DNA of 64,000 nt. Origin: Paracoccaceae bacterium (lineage in GTDB: Bacteria > Pseudomonadota > Alphaproteobacteria > Rhodobacterales > Rhodobacteraceae). The stretch lies in NCBI GenBank assembly GCA_028285485.1, contig JANQPC010000048.1:1-64000 (forward strand), in the 5' to 3' direction. The notes under the pieces were generated by a model. The model made no database searches. It was not told the DNA's origin and worked only from the letters and a program-made list of their open reading frames with translations. Both the position numbers and the translations under genes were made by a program. Shown piece by piece: positions 41,398-54,777 of the stretch (positions are counted from its first letter, which is position 1; each line of letters begins with the position of its first letter).

Positions 41398-42270
41398 ATG
41401 ACGCGTATCATCACCTCGCTTGCCGAAATCTCCGCAAGTTACGATGCGGTTTTCTGCGATCTCTGGGGCTGCCTGCATAACGGGATCGCCCCCTTCCCCG
41501 CGGCGGTCTCGGCGCTGCAGGCCTTCCGCGCAGGCGGCGGACGTGTGGTGCTGCTCACAAACGCGCCCCGGGCCCGCGCCGAGGTGGAAAAACAGCTGAC
41601 CGCCATGGGCGTGCCCGCCGATTGCTGGGATACCATTGCCACTTCGGGCGACAGCGCGCGGCTGGCGATGTTCCGCGGCACCGTGGGCCATCGCGTCTAC
41701 TTCATCGGGCAGGAGACGGATCTGCCGTTTTTCGAGCCGATCCACCTGCTTGAAAACTGCCCGCAGATACACCGCGTGGCGCTTGCCGAGGCCGAGGGTA
41801 TCGTGTGCACCGGCCCGGTGGATCCCCATGCGGACCCGGAGGTCTACCGCCCCGACTTTCTCTACGCCAAGCAGAAGGGGCTGAAGCTTCTTTGCGCCAA
41901 TCCCGATATCGTGGTGGATCGCGGCGAAAGCCGGGAATGGTGCGCAGGCGCGCTGGCCGCGCTTTACACGGAGATGGGCGGGGAGAGCCTTTACTTCGGC
42001 AAACCGCACCCGCCTGTCTACGATCTGTCGCGACGGCGGCTGGCCGAGTTGGGCCGCGATGTGCCCGATGCCCGCATCCTTGCGATCGGCGATGGTATCC
42101 AAACCGATATCAAAGGGGCGCTTGGGGAAGACATTGATTCCCTTTTCGTAACGGGCGGGCTGGCGGCGGCAGAGACAAAAACGTCGCACAGCCCCGCGCC
42201 GGATGCACTAAGCGCTTACATCCAAAGGGAAATGATTGAACCCACCTTCGCAATAGGGCAGCTACGCTGA
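41398..42270 (+). CDS. HAD-superfamily hydrolase (TIGR01459-like, NagD class)
   Basis: A 290-residue phosphatase-like protein of HAD subclass IIA. The nucleophile motif is VFCDLWGCLHNG, motif II is VLLTNAPRA and the C-terminal KPHPPVYDL ... AIGDGIQTDIKGA carries the Lys and acidic metal residues. The proteobacterial TIGR01459 group has the DLWG variant, in which the second motif I Asp is replaced by Trp. The substrate is unknown. It follows ppaC by 37 bp and may be co-transcribed. Confidence 0.9.
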   Translation: MTRIITSLAEISASYDAVFCDLWGCLHNGIAPFPAAVSALQAFRAGGGRVVLLTNAPRARAEVEKQLTAMGVPADCWDTIATSGDSARLAMFRGTVGHRVYFIGQETDLPFFEPIHLLENCPQIHRVALAEAEGIVCTGPVDPHADPEVYRPDFLYAKQKGLKLLCANPDIVVDRGESREWCAGALAALYTEMGGESLYFGKPHPPVYDLSRRRLAELGRDVPDARILAIGDGIQTDIKGALGEDIDSLFVTGGLAAAETKTSHSPAPDALSAYIQREMIEPTFAIGQLR

Positions 42271-42316
42271 CCCTTAATTCGCTGGACATTTCGCACCTGC
42301 AGCGTAATTAAATTGC

Positions 42317-42338
42317 GCACATCAGGCAGATGATGTGC
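42317..42338. repeat. 8-bp inverted repeat upstream of the MaoC gene
   Basis: GCACATCA and TGATGTGC are separated by 6 bp, 22 bp before the MaoC start in an AT-richer stretch. No T-run follows, so an operator or leader hairpin is more likely than a terminator. Confidence 0.4.
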
Positions 42339-42360
42339 AAAAGTTGCGAAGGGGTTCGGG

Positions 42361-42804
42361 ATGCTCGACAATATGCCACGCGGCACAATCGTTATCGAAG
42401 AGCTCGAAATCGGCATGTCCCGCGAGCTTCTGAAGGAAGTGACGGACCGCGATATCGAACTGTTCGCCGAGGTCTCGACCGACCGGAACCCGGTGCATCT
42501 TGATGACGATTACGCGCAGGACACCATCTTTGAGGGCCGCATCGCCCACGGGATGCTGACCGCCGGCCTGATCTCGGCAGTAATCGGCGAACAGCTTCCC
42601 GGCCACGGCACCGTTTACCTTGGCCAATCGCTGAAATTCATGGCGCCTGTGCGGCCTGGCGATATGGTGCGCGCGATCGTCACGGTGATGGAGATCGATC
42701 ACGGCAAACGGCGCGTTACGCTCGACACGCGCTGCGAGGTCGAGGGCAAAACCGTGCTGAAGGGCGAGGCCACCGTGCTGGCCCCCACCGCCAAGTTCGA
42801 CTGA
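42361..42804 (+). CDS. MaoC-like hot-dog-fold (R)-hydratase
   Basis: A 147-residue MaoC/PhaJ-type dehydratase with the hydratase-2 motif (FAEVSTDRNPVHLDDDYA) that holds the catalytic Asp and His, followed by GRIAHGMLTAGLISA. Such enzymes hydrate trans-2-enoyl-CoA to (R)-3-hydroxyacyl-CoA and may feed polyhydroxyalkanoate or fatty-acid turnover. It is a single-domain form, so it acts as a dimer. It lies 36 bp before ribF but has no functional link to it that I can see. Confidence 0.9.
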   Translation: MLDNMPRGTIVIEELEIGMSRELLKEVTDRDIELFAEVSTDRNPVHLDDDYAQDTIFEGRIAHGMLTAGLISAVIGEQLPGHGTVYLGQSLKFMAPVRPGDMVRAIVTVMEIDHGKRRVTLDTRCEVEGKTVLKGEATVLAPTAKFD

Positions 42805-42843
42805 CGCTTGCACCCCTGAACCCGCAGGGCTATCGGGGGCGCC

Positions 42844-43779
42844 ATGCGGATCATCCGGGATTACCAGTTCACGCCCGAGGCCGATCGCGGCGCGGCCGCG
42901 GCCATCGGCAACTTCGATGGCGTGCATCTGGGCCACCAGGCGGTGATCTCGCTGACTGCGAAAACCGCCCGCTCCATCGGCGCCCCGAACGGGATTGTGA
43001 CCTTTGAGCCGCATCCCCGCGAACATTTCACGCCCGAGGCCCCGACCTTTCGCCTGATGAACGCCGCCGCGCGGGCCAACAGGCTGAAAAAGCTGGGCGT
43101 TTCGCGGCTCTTCGAGATTAGCTTCAACGCCGCGCTGGCCGGGCTTTCGGCCCAGGATTTTGCCCGCCAGGTCCTCTCCCAGGGCCTAGGGCTGCGCCAT
43201 GTGGTGGTGGGCCAGGATTTCCGCTTCGGCGCAGGGCGCGAGGGCACGGCGGAGGCGCTGACCGGCTTTGGCGCAGAGCTGGGCTTTGGCGTTACCATTG
43301 CGCCGCTTCTGGCCACCGGCGGCGTTGAGGTTTCTTCCACGCGCATCCGCGAGGCGCTGAGCGCGGGCCGCCCCGAAGACGCCGCGCAGATGCTGGGCCA
43401 CCTGCACCGGATCGAGGGCGAGGTGATCCGTGGCGATCAGCGCGGGCGCGAGCTGGGCTATCCCACCGCGAATATGGGCCTCACCGGGCTGCATCTGCCG
43501 AAATTCGGCGTTTACGCCGTGCGGGTGGAGGTGCTGGGCAACGGGGGGCCGGAGCAGTTCGATGGCGTGGCCTCGCTGGGCGTGCGCCCGATGTTCGGCG
43601 AGAACGACGCCAATCTCGAAACCCATCTCTTCGATTTCGAGGGCGATCTTTACGGCAAAACGCTCTCCGTGGCGCTCGTGGCCTATCTCAGGCCCGAGCA
43701 GAAATTCGAGAACGTCTCCGCGCTGGTCGCCCAGATGGGCACCGATAGTGCGAAGGCGCGCGAAATCCTTGCCGCCTGA
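42844..43779 (+). CDS. ribF: Bifunctional riboflavin kinase/FAD synthetase
   Basis: RibF makes FMN from riboflavin and then FAD. The 311-residue protein has the N-terminal adenylyltransferase motif GNFDGVHLGHQAVI, the SSTRIREALSAG segment and the C-terminal kinase domain with RGRELGYPTANMGL and the ending SLGVRPMFGEND. The ATG start and length fit. The stop overlaps the start of the YcgN-type gene by 11 bp. Many flavoenzymes in this window depend on its product. Confidence 0.97.
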   Translation: MRIIRDYQFTPEADRGAAAAIGNFDGVHLGHQAVISLTAKTARSIGAPNGIVTFEPHPREHFTPEAPTFRLMNAAARANRLKKLGVSRLFEISFNAALAGLSAQDFARQVLSQGLGLRHVVVGQDFRFGAGREGTAEALTGFGAELGFGVTIAPLLATGGVEVSSTRIREALSAGRPEDAAQMLGHLHRIEGEVIRGDQRGRELGYPTANMGLTGLHLPKFGVYAVRVEVLGNGGPEQFDGVASLGVRPMFGENDANLETHLFDFEGDLYGKTLSVALVAYLRPEQKFENVSALVAQMGTDSAKAREILAA

Positions 43780-44245
43780 CCCCATCCACCGCGACGGCCT
43801 GCGTGACAGGTATTGGGAACGTGTGCCTCTGAAGAACCTCACCGCGCGGGAGTGGGAGGCGCTGTGCGATGGTTGCGGGAAATGCTGCCTCAACAAGCTG
43901 GAGGATGAGGATACCGGTGAGGTGGAGTTCACCCGCGTGGCCTGCCGGCTGCTGGACGATGAGACCTGCCGCTGCGGGCAATACGATATCCGCAAGACGC
44001 TGGTGCCCGAATGCGTGGTGCTGACGCCCGAGACCCTGGCCGATGTGGCCTATTTCATGCCGACCACCTGCGCCTATCGCCTGCTGCACGAGGGCAAGCC
44101 GCTTTATGATTGGCACCCGCTGATTTCCGGCACCGCCGAAAGCGTGCATGACGCCGGCGTTTCGGTGCGCGGCTGGACGGTGCCGGAATTCGAAGTACCC
44201 GAAGAGGAATGGGAGGATCACGTGATCGAGGAGCCGAGGGGGTGA
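43769..44245 (+). CDS. YcgN/UPF0260-family cysteine-cluster protein
   Basis: A 158-residue protein of the UPF0260 (YcgN) family. The signature EWEALCDGCGKCCLNKLED and the later CRLLDDETCRCGQY and VPECVVL give a cluster of conserved cysteines likely to bind metal or an Fe-S centre. I choose the TTG at 43769, which overlaps the ribF stop; no ATG is in frame near it and GTG 43823 would remove the conserved RYWE lead. Function unknown; it is cytoplasmic with no signal. The stop overlaps the next gene as GTGA. Confidence 0.83.
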   Translation: MPPDPIHRDGLRDRYWERVPLKNLTAREWEALCDGCGKCCLNKLEDEDTGEVEFTRVACRLLDDETCRCGQYDIRKTLVPECVVLTPETLADVAYFMPTTCAYRLLHEGKPLYDWHPLISGTAESVHDAGVSVRGWTVPEFEVPEEEWEDHVIEEPRG

Positions 44246-45291
44246 ATTTCGGGTCGGACAATATGGGCCCCGTCCATCCGCAGGTGATGGAGGCGCTTGT
44301 GGCCGCCAATGTGGGCTATGCCCTGCCCTATGGCGAAGACAACCATACCGCCACCGCCATTGCCCGGATCCGCGAGGTGTTTGAGGCGCCGGAGGCAGAG
44401 GTGTTCCTCGTGCCGCTCGGCACTGCGGCCAATGCGCTGGCGCTTTCGGCGCTCGTGGCGCCCTGGCAGGCGATCTATTGCAGCGAGGTGGCGCATATCC
44501 ACTGCGATGAATGTGCGGCGCCGGAATTCTATACTGGCGGCGCGAAGCTTGTTCTGGTGGGGGAAGAGGCGGCCAAGATCACCCCCGCGGCGCTGGAGGC
44601 GGCGATCGCCGAGGGGCTCGCTCGCGGGCTGCATTACGTGCAGCCGGGCGCGGTTTCGCTGACCCAGGTGACCGAACGCGGCACGGTCTATTCGCTGGAC
44701 GAACTGCGCGCCCTCTGCGCCGTGGCCAAGGCCCGGGGCCTGCCGGTGCATCTTGACGGCGCGCGGTTTGCCAATGCGCTGGTTGCGCTCGGCTGCACGG
44801 CGGCGGAGATGACGTGGAAGGCGGGCGTGGATGTTGTGAGCTTCGGGGGCACGAAGAACGGGCTCATGGCGGTGGAAGCGATCGTGTTCTTCAAGCCCGA
44901 ACAGGCGCAGAACGTGGCCTTTCTGCGCAAGCGCGCGGGGCATCTTTTCTCGAAGGGCCGCTATCTTGGGGCGCAGATGGCGGCCTATCTCGAAGGCGGG
45001 CTCTGGCTTGATCTGGCCGCGCGGGCCAATGCCGCGGCGGCGCGGCTGGCGGCAGGGCTTGCGGAGGTCCCGGGCGGCGCGATCCTGCACCCCGTCGAGG
45101 CGAATATGATCTATGCGGCCCTGCCCCGCGCCGCGCACCGCCGGGCCATCGAAGGCGGCGCGGAATACTTCCTGACGCTTGAAGATGTTGCTGGCGGGGC
45201 GGGCGATGATCCGCTGCCGGCGCGCTTTGTTTGCGACTGGTCGGTGCCCGAAGCGGAGATCGATCGGTTCCTTACGCTCCTGCGCGGGTAA
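44242..45291 (+). CDS. Low-specificity threonine aldolase/beta-eliminating lyase family protein
   Basis: A 349-residue PLP enzyme of the aspartate aminotransferase fold. It splits beta-hydroxy amino acids such as threonine into glycine and an aldehyde. The N-terminal NFGSDNMGPVHPQVMEAL, the Schiff-base Lys in SFGGTKNGLM and the preceding HLDGARFANALV are typical. The GTG at 44242 overlaps the stop of the YcgN-type gene; the frame starts upstream at 44209 but inside that gene. It overlaps the convergent hydrolase gene by 20 bp at the 3' ends. Confidence 0.92.
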   Translation: MNFGSDNMGPVHPQVMEALVAANVGYALPYGEDNHTATAIARIREVFEAPEAEVFLVPLGTAANALALSALVAPWQAIYCSEVAHIHCDECAAPEFYTGGAKLVLVGEEAAKITPAALEAAIAEGLARGLHYVQPGAVSLTQVTERGTVYSLDELRALCAVAKARGLPVHLDGARFANALVALGCTAAEMTWKAGVDVVSFGGTKNGLMAVEAIVFFKPEQAQNVAFLRKRAGHLFSKGRYLGAQMAAYLEGGLWLDLAARANAAAARLAAGLAEVPGGAILHPVEANMIYAALPRAAHRRAIEGGAEYFLTLEDVAGGAGDDPLPARFVCDWSVPEAEIDRFLTLLRG

Positions 45292-46081
45292 GCGCGCCCG
45301 CGATCGCCGCCGCGGTTTCGCCCGGATGGGTGATCGGCACCATATGCGCAGCACTGGGGATGACGGTTTCGCGGGCCTCGGGCAACCGCCCCAGAAGCGC
45401 TTCGTGGATTGCGGGCACGATCGCGGGGCTCGCAGCACCGCGGATGAGGTGCACCGGGGCCGTGAACGCCTCAAGGCGCCCTTCGGCAAGAAGGCCCGCC
45501 GCATCATCGATCAACCCCGGTACGGAATCCTCAATCGTATAGATCCGCTCGGTCAGGTAGCGGCGTTGGGGCTCAGGCGTTTCGGCCCAGGGCGCGCCGC
45601 CCCAGATGCGGGAGAAGGCGCGCGTTGCGGCCACGTCATCGCCCAGGGCGACCGCCTGCGCATAGGGCTCGACAAGCGCAAGGTAATCGGCGAAGGCGCC
45701 CGGCCGGGCCGTTCTGGCCGCTGCGAAAAGCACCGGTTCGATCAGCGTGAGGCTTAGCGTCTGCGCCGGGCGCGAAAGCGCCACGCCCAGCGCGGTGACT
45801 GCGCCGAAGGAATGGCCGATGATATGCATCGGGTGCTCTGCGAAGGTTTCCCCCACCGAGATGCAGGCGGAGAGATAGTTTCCCTCGCGATCCCAGCGGG
45901 CGCTCAGGCCATGGCCCGGCAGATCGAAGGCCGTCATCGCAAGCCGGGGCGCGAGCCCCTCCATCACACCCGCCCAGGCTTTGGATCGGGCCAGCCCGCA
46001 ATGGATCAAAAGTGCGGGCTCGGCACCGCGCCCGCCCGTGATCCAGTGAATGCGATGCCCGGCGCGCACGCCTTCGGGCAT
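45272..46081 (-). CDS. Alpha/beta hydrolase
   Basis: A 269-residue alpha/beta-hydrolase-fold protein. The nucleophile elbow is GHSFGAVTALG, the oxyanion region is IHCGLARSKAW, and the C-terminal His is in SAAHMVPITHP, giving a complete Ser-Asp-His triad. Similar proteins hydrolyse esters, lactones or C-C bonds. It follows the HCCA isomerase gene with start and stop sharing one base, so the two may act on the same aromatic or glutathione-linked compound. The substrate is unknown. Confidence 0.88.
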   Translation of the reverse strand: MPEGVRAGHRIHWITGGRGAEPALLIHCGLARSKAWAGVMEGLAPRLAMTAFDLPGHGLSARWDREGNYLSACISVGETFAEHPMHIIGHSFGAVTALGVALSRPAQTLSLTLIEPVLFAAARTARPGAFADYLALVEPYAQAVALGDDVAATRAFSRIWGGAPWAETPEPQRRYLTERIYTIEDSVPGLIDDAAGLLAEGRLEAFTAPVHLIRGAASPAIVPAIHEALLGRLPEARETVIPSAAHMVPITHPGETAAAIAGALTRAGA

Positions 46082-46683
46082 CAGATCTCCCCGGCGAGAT
46101 GCAGATCAAGCTGATAGAGCCTGTCCTGCCCCCAGAACCGCGCATCGGTTTCGGCCACAATGTAGAAGGGTGCGCCGAAACAGCCGCGGTTCACCGCCTC
46201 ATCAAGGTTGCGCTCATATTGCTCGGCCCCGGCCAGCAAGCCGCGATCGGCAATACCCGGATCGAACCCGGCCTCTTCGAGGCAGGCGCGGATCACGTCA
46301 TCCTGCGCGATATCCTTCTCATCGGCCCAGCAGGAGCGGCCGATGGCGTGGACGAGCATTCCCATATCGCCGCCCCCCGCCTCGGCCGCCGCAATTGCGG
46401 CATAGGCTGCGGGCGCGCCGTTGGTGGGCCAATGCGCGGGGTGCTGGTTGAGGGGCAGGCCCTGAAGCTTGGCGTTCCGCGCCAGTTCCTGCAGCCGGTA
46501 TTCCTGCCGCGAAACATGCCGCTCTTTCGGGGGGATGCCGCCGGTACGCGCAAAGAGCGCCATGATATCGAGCGGTTTGTAGGAAACCGTTGCGCCGTGC
46601 TTTTCGGCAATCTGCTCCAACCGCGTGCCCGCCAGGTACGTATTGGGCGAAATCGGAGCAAAGAAGTAATCGATATGCGCCAT
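46081..46683 (-). CDS. 2-hydroxychromene-2-carboxylate isomerase/DsbA-family (GST kappa) protein
   Basis: A 200-residue thioredoxin-fold protein with a helical insertion, matching the HCCA isomerase/GST-kappa group. The N-terminus [20 protein letters not shown] has Ser where DsbA has the catalytic Cys pair, so glutathione is bound rather than disulfides exchanged. The end [12 protein letters not shown] contains the cis-Pro loop. HCCA isomerases act in naphthalene-type degradation, but many homologs have other glutathione-linked roles. It is translated with the hydrolase downstream. Confidence 0.9.
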   Translation of the reverse strand: MAHIDYFFAPISPNTYLAGTRLEQIAEKHGATVSYKPLDIMALFARTGGIPPKERHVSRQEYRLQELARNAKLQGLPLNQHPAHWPTNGAPAAYAAIAAAEAGGGDMGMLVHAIGRSCWADEKDIAQDDVIRACLEEAGFDPGIADRGLLAGAEQYERNLDEAVNRGCFGAPFYIVAETDARFWGQDRLYQLDLHLAGEI

Positions 46684-46789
46684 TTCTTACCTCCCGCAAA
46701 GCGCCATGTTTGCGCGGCCTACGCCCCGTGTTAAGCGGTGTCAACGTTACGAATCTGTCATCTCCCACACGCGAGAGAGGCCGCCGCAT

Positions 46790-47806
46790 ATGCCCCATCA
46801 GCCCGACCCGAAACTGATCTCAGGCAATGCCAACCGGCCGCTTGCCGAAGCCGTTGCACGGCGGGTCGCGATGCATCGCGGCGTGCGCACGGGGCTTGTG
46901 GATGCGCGGGTGGAGCGCTTCAACGACGCCGAGATCTTCGTGGAGGTGTTCGAGAATGTGCGGGGCGAGGATATGTTCATCCTCCAATCCACATCGAACC
47001 CCGCCAACGACAATCTCATGGAGCTATTGATCATGACGGATGCGCTGCGCCGGTCTTCCGCCGCGCGCATTACCGCCGTGATCCCCTATTTCGGCTATGC
47101 CCGGCAGGATCGGCGCACCAAGGCGCGCACGCCCATCACCGCGAAGATGGTGGCCAACATGATGGTCAGCGCCGGGATCGAGCGGGTGCTGACGATGGAT
47201 CTGCACGCCGCGCAAATCCAGGGCTTTTTCGATATCCCGGTGGACAATCTCTATGCCTCGCCCGTCTTCGCGCTCGATATCCAGCACCAGTTCCGCGATC
47301 TATCGAAGGTCACCGTGATCTCGCCCGATACCGGCGGGGTGGCGCGCGCGCGCGAACTGGCCCAGCGGATCGGCTGCGCGCTCGCCATCGTGGACAAGCG
47401 GCGCGAGCGGCCCGGCGAAGTGGCGGAGATGACGATTATCGGCGAGGTGAAGGGCCAGACCTGTATCATCGTGGACGATATCTGCGATACCGCCGGAACG
47501 CTCTGCAAGGCCGCCGACGTGCTGATCGAGAACGGCGCGAAGGAAGTGCATTCCTATATCACCCACGGCGTGCTTTCGGGCCCGGCGGTGGGGCGGATCA
47601 CGAACTCGGCCATGAAAAGCCTTGTGATCACCGATTCCATCCAGCCCACGGATGCGGTGAAACAGGCGGCCAATATCCGCATCGTGCCCACGGCACCGAT
47701 GTTTGCCCAGGCGATCCTGAACATCTGGAACGGCACCAGCGTGTCATCGCTTTTCGATCCCGCGACGCTCGAGCCGATCTACGAAGGCATGTATATGAAC
47801 GCCTGA
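46790..47806 (+). CDS. prs: Ribose-phosphate pyrophosphokinase
   Basis: Prs makes PRPP from ribose-5-phosphate and ATP for nucleotide, His and Trp synthesis. The 338-residue protein has the class I motifs [28 protein letters not shown] and the PRPP-binding [15 protein letters not shown] choose ATG 46790, with GAGAGAGG just upstream, over an in-frame start at 46706. It is convergent with the atp operon. Confidence 0.97.
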   Translation: MPHQPDPKLISGNANRPLAEAVARRVAMHRGVRTGLVDARVERFNDAEIFVEVFENVRGEDMFILQSTSNPANDNLMELLIMTDALRRSSAARITAVIPYFGYARQDRRTKARTPITAKMVANMMVSAGIERVLTMDLHAAQIQGFFDIPVDNLYASPVFALDIQHQFRDLSKVTVISPDTGGVARARELAQRIGCALAIVDKRRERPGEVAEMTIIGEVKGQTCIIVDDICDTAGTLCKAADVLIENGAKEVHSYITHGVLSGPAVGRITNSAMKSLVITDSIQPTDAVKQAANIRIVPTAPMFAQAILNIWNGTSVSSLFDPATLEPIYEGMYMNA

Positions 47807-47832
47807 CGGCAGAGCGGGGGCGCGAAACGAAA

Positions 47833-47860
47833 CGGGCCCGCGCCAAGCGGCACAGGCCCG
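47833..47860 (-). terminator. Likely terminator between prs and atpC
   Basis: An interrupted stem CGGGCC/GGCCCG with an inner GCC-GCTT-GGC hairpin lies in the 76-bp convergent gap. On the minus strand it is followed by TTTCGTTTCG. It is weaker than the other terminators here. Confidence 0.5.
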
Positions 47861-47882
47861 AAATCCAAGAATTCGCAGGGGG

Positions 47883-48290
47883 TTAGCTGGCGCGAACCCC
47901 GATCAGATCGCCCACCGCCTCGATATCGGCGATGCGCTTGGCGGCGGCATCCGCGCCGTCGGGCCCGGCGCGTTCCGCTGCATCGCGCGCTTCGGCAAGC
48001 AGGCTGCCCATATAGTCCGCCGTCACCTCGCCTTTCGGCATCGCGGCTTCGGCCAGCACCGTGGTGCCCTCACTGCCGATCTCGGCAAAGCCGCCGGTAA
48101 CCACGTATTCTTCGGCACCGCCCGCGGTTTCAACCGTGAGAACTCCGGGCCGCAGCGTGGTGATCGTGGGAGCATGGTCCGGCATCGCCGTCATATCGCC
48201 CTCGGTGCCCGGAATACGCACCGCGGTGGCCTCAAGCGAGGCCAGGCGCCGTTCAGGCGAGACCAGATCGAATTGCATCGTATCGGCCAT
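47883..48290 (-). CDS. atpC: ATP synthase F1 epsilon subunit
   Basis: The epsilon subunit of the rotor stalk. The 135-residue protein has [17 protein letters not shown] and the beta-sandwich segment [20 protein letters not shown]. The C-terminal helical part is short. It is the last gene of atpHAGDC, 10 bp after atpD. Confidence 0.96.
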   Translation of the reverse strand: MADTMQFDLVSPERRLASLEATAVRIPGTEGDMTAMPDHAPTITTLRPGVLTVETAGGAEEYVVTGGFAEIGSEGTTVLAEAAMPKGEVTADYMGSLLAEARDAAERAGPDGADAAAKRIADIEAVGDLIGVRAS

Positions 48291-48300
48291 AGGCCCTCCT

Positions 48301-50620
<2,320 letters not shown>

Positions 50621-50639
50621 CTCAACGCTCCCTCAGGCT

Positions 50640-52178
<1,539 letters not shown>

Positions 52179-52739
52179 CTATCCAACCTCTTTCATGGTG
52201 TTCTGGAGCGCGGCGAGCTTGGAACGGATCGAGGTATCGATCATCCGAGAGCCGACCTTAACGACAAGTCCGCCGATGAGGCTTTCATCGACGGACATCT
52301 TGATTTTCACATCTTTGCCCACACGGGCCTTCAGCGTTTCGGCCAGTTTGGCCTGCTGATCGCTACTGAGCGCCTTGGCGGCGGTGACATCGGCGGTCAC
52401 CTCGCCCTTTGCCTCGGCAATAAGGCGGCTGAGTTCGCCCAGAAGCTGCGGCAGCACAAAAAGCCGGCGCTTCGAGGCCATCAGCGAGAGCGTGTTGGCA
52501 ACGGTGCCCGACAGCCCCATTTTTTCAGCGATGGCGCCCATCGCAGCCGCTTGTTCTTCGCGCCCGTAGACAGGCGAGTCGATCAGGGCGCGCAGGTCTT
52601 CGCTTTCGTCGATGGCCGCAGAGAGCGCGGCGATATCGCTTTCCAGCGCATCCAGGGCGTTGTCTTCGCGGGCCAGTTCAAAAACAGCGGTTGCGTATCG
52701 GGCGGCGATGCCGGTCGAAATCGAAGCTGGTTCTGACAC
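52179..52739 (-). CDS. atpH: ATP synthase F1 delta subunit
   Basis: The delta subunit joins F1 to the peripheral stalk. The 186-residue protein has [15 protein letters not shown]-type residues at its start (here [20 protein letters not shown]) and the C-terminal [26 protein letters not shown] choose the GTG at 52739, which gives the family length; the open frame goes on to 52916 but that part is not conserved. It is the first gene of the F1 operon; F0 genes are elsewhere, as usual in alphaproteobacteria. No clear promoter was found in the 287 bp upstream. Confidence 0.96.
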   Translation of the reverse strand: MSEPASISTGIAARYATAVFELAREDNALDALESDIAALSAAIDESEDLRALIDSPVYGREEQAAAMGAIAEKMGLSGTVANTLSLMASKRRLFVLPQLLGELSRLIAEAKGEVTADVTAAKALSSDQQAKLAETLKARVGKDVKIKMSVDESLIGGLVVKVGSRMIDTSIRSKLAALQNTMKEVG

Positions 52740-53026
52740 GTCTTCCCTTCCCGTTTCTGCCCGCTCTCCAGCCCGCCCGGTGCGGCACGTCGGCCCGTTA
52801 AAGGCAGGAGAGGCTCGGCATAGTGCGGCACGGCCAGGACGGCGTGCCGAAAAATCAGCGTGGATGTAACAGACAGCTTCCAGCCCCGCAACCGCCTTGG
52901 CCGCGACACGTTGCATCGAAAAACATAATTTTTTCAGTCGCTTGCGGGATGGAAACCAGAAGGTGCCTCATCCTTGGGCGCAAAAACGTTAATCGGTTGT
53001 CAATCTTGCTTTCGATTCCGTGTGGC

Positions 53027-53773
53027 TCACGCCGGTTTCGGCGCCGGTTGCGTGATGCCATCCAGCACCCGCAGGGGCTTGCGCACCGCCTCCGGAAGGC
53101 CCCGCCGCGGCGGCGCGGGCACCTGTTTGACAACCTCGACCATCAGGATGCCTCCCGCGATGCCGTTGGAGAGCTTGCGGCCCATCCGTTCCCACATCGC
53201 GCCGGTCTTCATCCAGAAGCGTTTCGAGCTGGGCGGCTGGAACAAGGCGGCAAGGTGGCGCTGGGGATCGAAATCGTGGCTGCGCAGCTGATTTTCGAGC
53301 TGCACCAGCGAATAGGGCCGCCCGAAACCGAAGGGCGTCACATCGCGCCGCGCCCAGAGCCCACCGCGATTGGGCACGATGAAAAGCGCGCGGCCCTCGG
53401 GCGCCAGCACGCGGTAGCATTCTTCCAGCACCGCGAAGGGGTTTTCACTGGTCTCAAGACCGTGGAGCAGCACCAGCCTGTCGGCGGAGCCAGCCTCAAG
53501 CGGCCAGAGCGTTTCTTCGCACAGAACCGAGACGTTCGGCTCCCCCGCAGGCCAGGGCATCACGCCCTGCTGGCCCGGCATCAGCGCAAGCACCCGCTCT
53601 GCCTCGCCAAGGAAGGGGCGCAGGATCGGAGCGGCGAAGCCGAAGCCCACCACCGCCATACCGCGCGTATCGGGCCAGAGCGCGCGCACCTGATCGCGCA
53701 CCGCCCGCTGGGCGGCGCGGCCAAGGCCGGTGCGATAGTAGAAACTGCGCAAGTCGAGCACATCGAGATGCAT
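53027..53773 (-). CDS. SAM-dependent methyltransferase-like protein
   Basis: A 248-residue class I methyltransferase-fold protein. The SAM-binding region is [15 protein letters not shown], and later [39 protein letters not shown] has the usual post-motif arrangement of Methyltransf_11 proteins. The motif I glycines are partly diverged (GFGFAAP), so activity is not certain. I choose ATG 53773 ([12 protein letters not shown]), because the start at 53800 overlaps the promoter gap to gloB. It is divergent from gloB, a pairing often kept in Rhodobacteraceae; the substrate is unknown. Confidence 0.82.
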   Translation of the reverse strand: MHLDVLDLRSFYYRTGLGRAAQRAVRDQVRALWPDTRGMAVVGFGFAAPILRPFLGEAERVLALMPGQQGVMPWPAGEPNVSVLCEETLWPLEAGSADRLVLLHGLETSENPFAVLEECYRVLAPEGRALFIVPNRGGLWARRDVTPFGFGRPYSLVQLENQLRSHDFDPQRHLAALFQPPSSKRFWMKTGAMWERMGRKLSNGIAGGILMVEVVKQVPAPPRRGLPEAVRKPLRVLDGITQPAPKPA

Positions 53774-53803
53774 TGCGGCCCGGCCCGTGCTGGTGAACAC
53801 TTG

Positions 53804-53817
53804 TTAAGTAACCTTAA
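53804..53817. promoter_or_regulatory. Short inverted repeat between the methyltransferase gene and gloB
   Basis: TTAAG-TAAC-CTTAA sits in the 64-bp divergent gap. It could be a regulator site or part of overlapping promoters. Nothing else supports it. Confidence 0.3.
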
Positions 53818-53837
53818 TCAAGCGCGAAGGAAACGCC

Positions 53838-54605
53838 ATGCCCCTCGAGATCGTCACCGTTCCCTGCCGCACCGACAATTACGCCTATCTGCTGCACGAA
53901 GCCTCAAATGGCGCCACGGCGTTGATCGACGCGCCCGAGGCGGCGCCGATCGAGGCCGAACTGGCCGCGCGCGGCTGGGGGCTGGAGGCGATCTGGATCA
54001 CCCACCACCACGACGATCATATCGCCGGTGTCGACGCGCTGCGGGGGGCCTTCGGGGCGCGGGTGCTGGGGGCGGCTGCGGATGCCCACCGCCTGCCGCC
54101 GCTCGATGCCACTCTGGAAGACGGATCGGCCTTCACCTTCGCGGGGCACGAAGTTCAGGTGATGGATGTTTCCGGCCACACCATCGGGCATATCGCCTTC
54201 TACGTGCCCGATGCGGGCGCGGCGTTTACCGCCGATAGCCTGATGGCCTGCGGCTGTGGCCGGGTGTTTGAAGGCACGATGCCGCAAATGTGGGGCTCTC
54301 TCTCGCGCCTTGCTGCACTGCCGCGTGAGACGCTGATTTGCTCCGGCCACGAATATACCGCCGCCAATGCCCGGTTCGCGCTGACCATTGAACCGCAGAA
54401 TGCGGCGCTTATCTCTCGAAATGAAGCGATCATTGCGGCGCGGGCGGCGGGGCAGCCAACCGTGCCTTCCCCCCTCGCGCTAGAACTTGAAACCAATCCG
54501 TTCCTGCGCGCGAACCTGCCGGAGATGAAAGCCGGGCTGGGCCTGCCTGAGGCCAGCGATGCAGAGGCTTTCGCCGAGATCCGCCGCCGCAAGGATGCGT
54601 TCTAA
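53838..54605 (+). CDS. gloB: Hydroxyacylglutathione hydrolase (glyoxalase II)
   Basis: It hydrolyses S-D-lactoylglutathione to D-lactate and glutathione, the second step of methylglyoxal detoxification. The 255-residue metallo-beta-lactamase-fold protein has ITHHHDDHIAG, the ligands in DVSGHTIGHIAFY and SGHEYTAANARFA, and ends in the family-typical FAEIRRRKDAF. Start and length are normal. Confidence 0.96.
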   Translation: MPLEIVTVPCRTDNYAYLLHEASNGATALIDAPEAAPIEAELAARGWGLEAIWITHHHDDHIAGVDALRGAFGARVLGAAADAHRLPPLDATLEDGSAFTFAGHEVQVMDVSGHTIGHIAFYVPDAGAAFTADSLMACGCGRVFEGTMPQMWGSLSRLAALPRETLICSGHEYTAANARFALTIEPQNAALISRNEAIIAARAAGQPTVPSPLALELETNPFLRANLPEMKAGLGLPEASDAEAFAEIRRRKDAF

Positions 54606-54689
54606 GCCCGCCGAAAAATGCGCCACTGGCGGGCCTTAATCTCGACACCGCCCAAAATGTGAGCGGTTGTGCGCAAAAAAACCTTGAAG

Positions 54690-54709
54690 GTTTGGTGAGA
54701 TCACCGAAC
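54690..54709. repeat. Imperfect inverted repeat upstream of clpA
   Basis: GTTTGGTGA and TCACCGAAC (one mismatch) flank a 2-bp centre, about 70 bp before the clpA start. It could be an operator; no regulator can be assigned. Confidence 0.35.
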
Positions 54710-54777
54710 TTTAAACGTAAGAGGCCACGGTCAGGCGGGCCCCGGCGCCCCCCGGCCCAATCAGAGGAGCACGGCAC

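Noticed and set aside
52740-53026. Promoter for the atp operon (TTGACA at 53003-52998 on the minus strand)
   Set aside because: No acceptable -10 lies 16-18 bp downstream, and the site is far from the atpH start. It may be chance.
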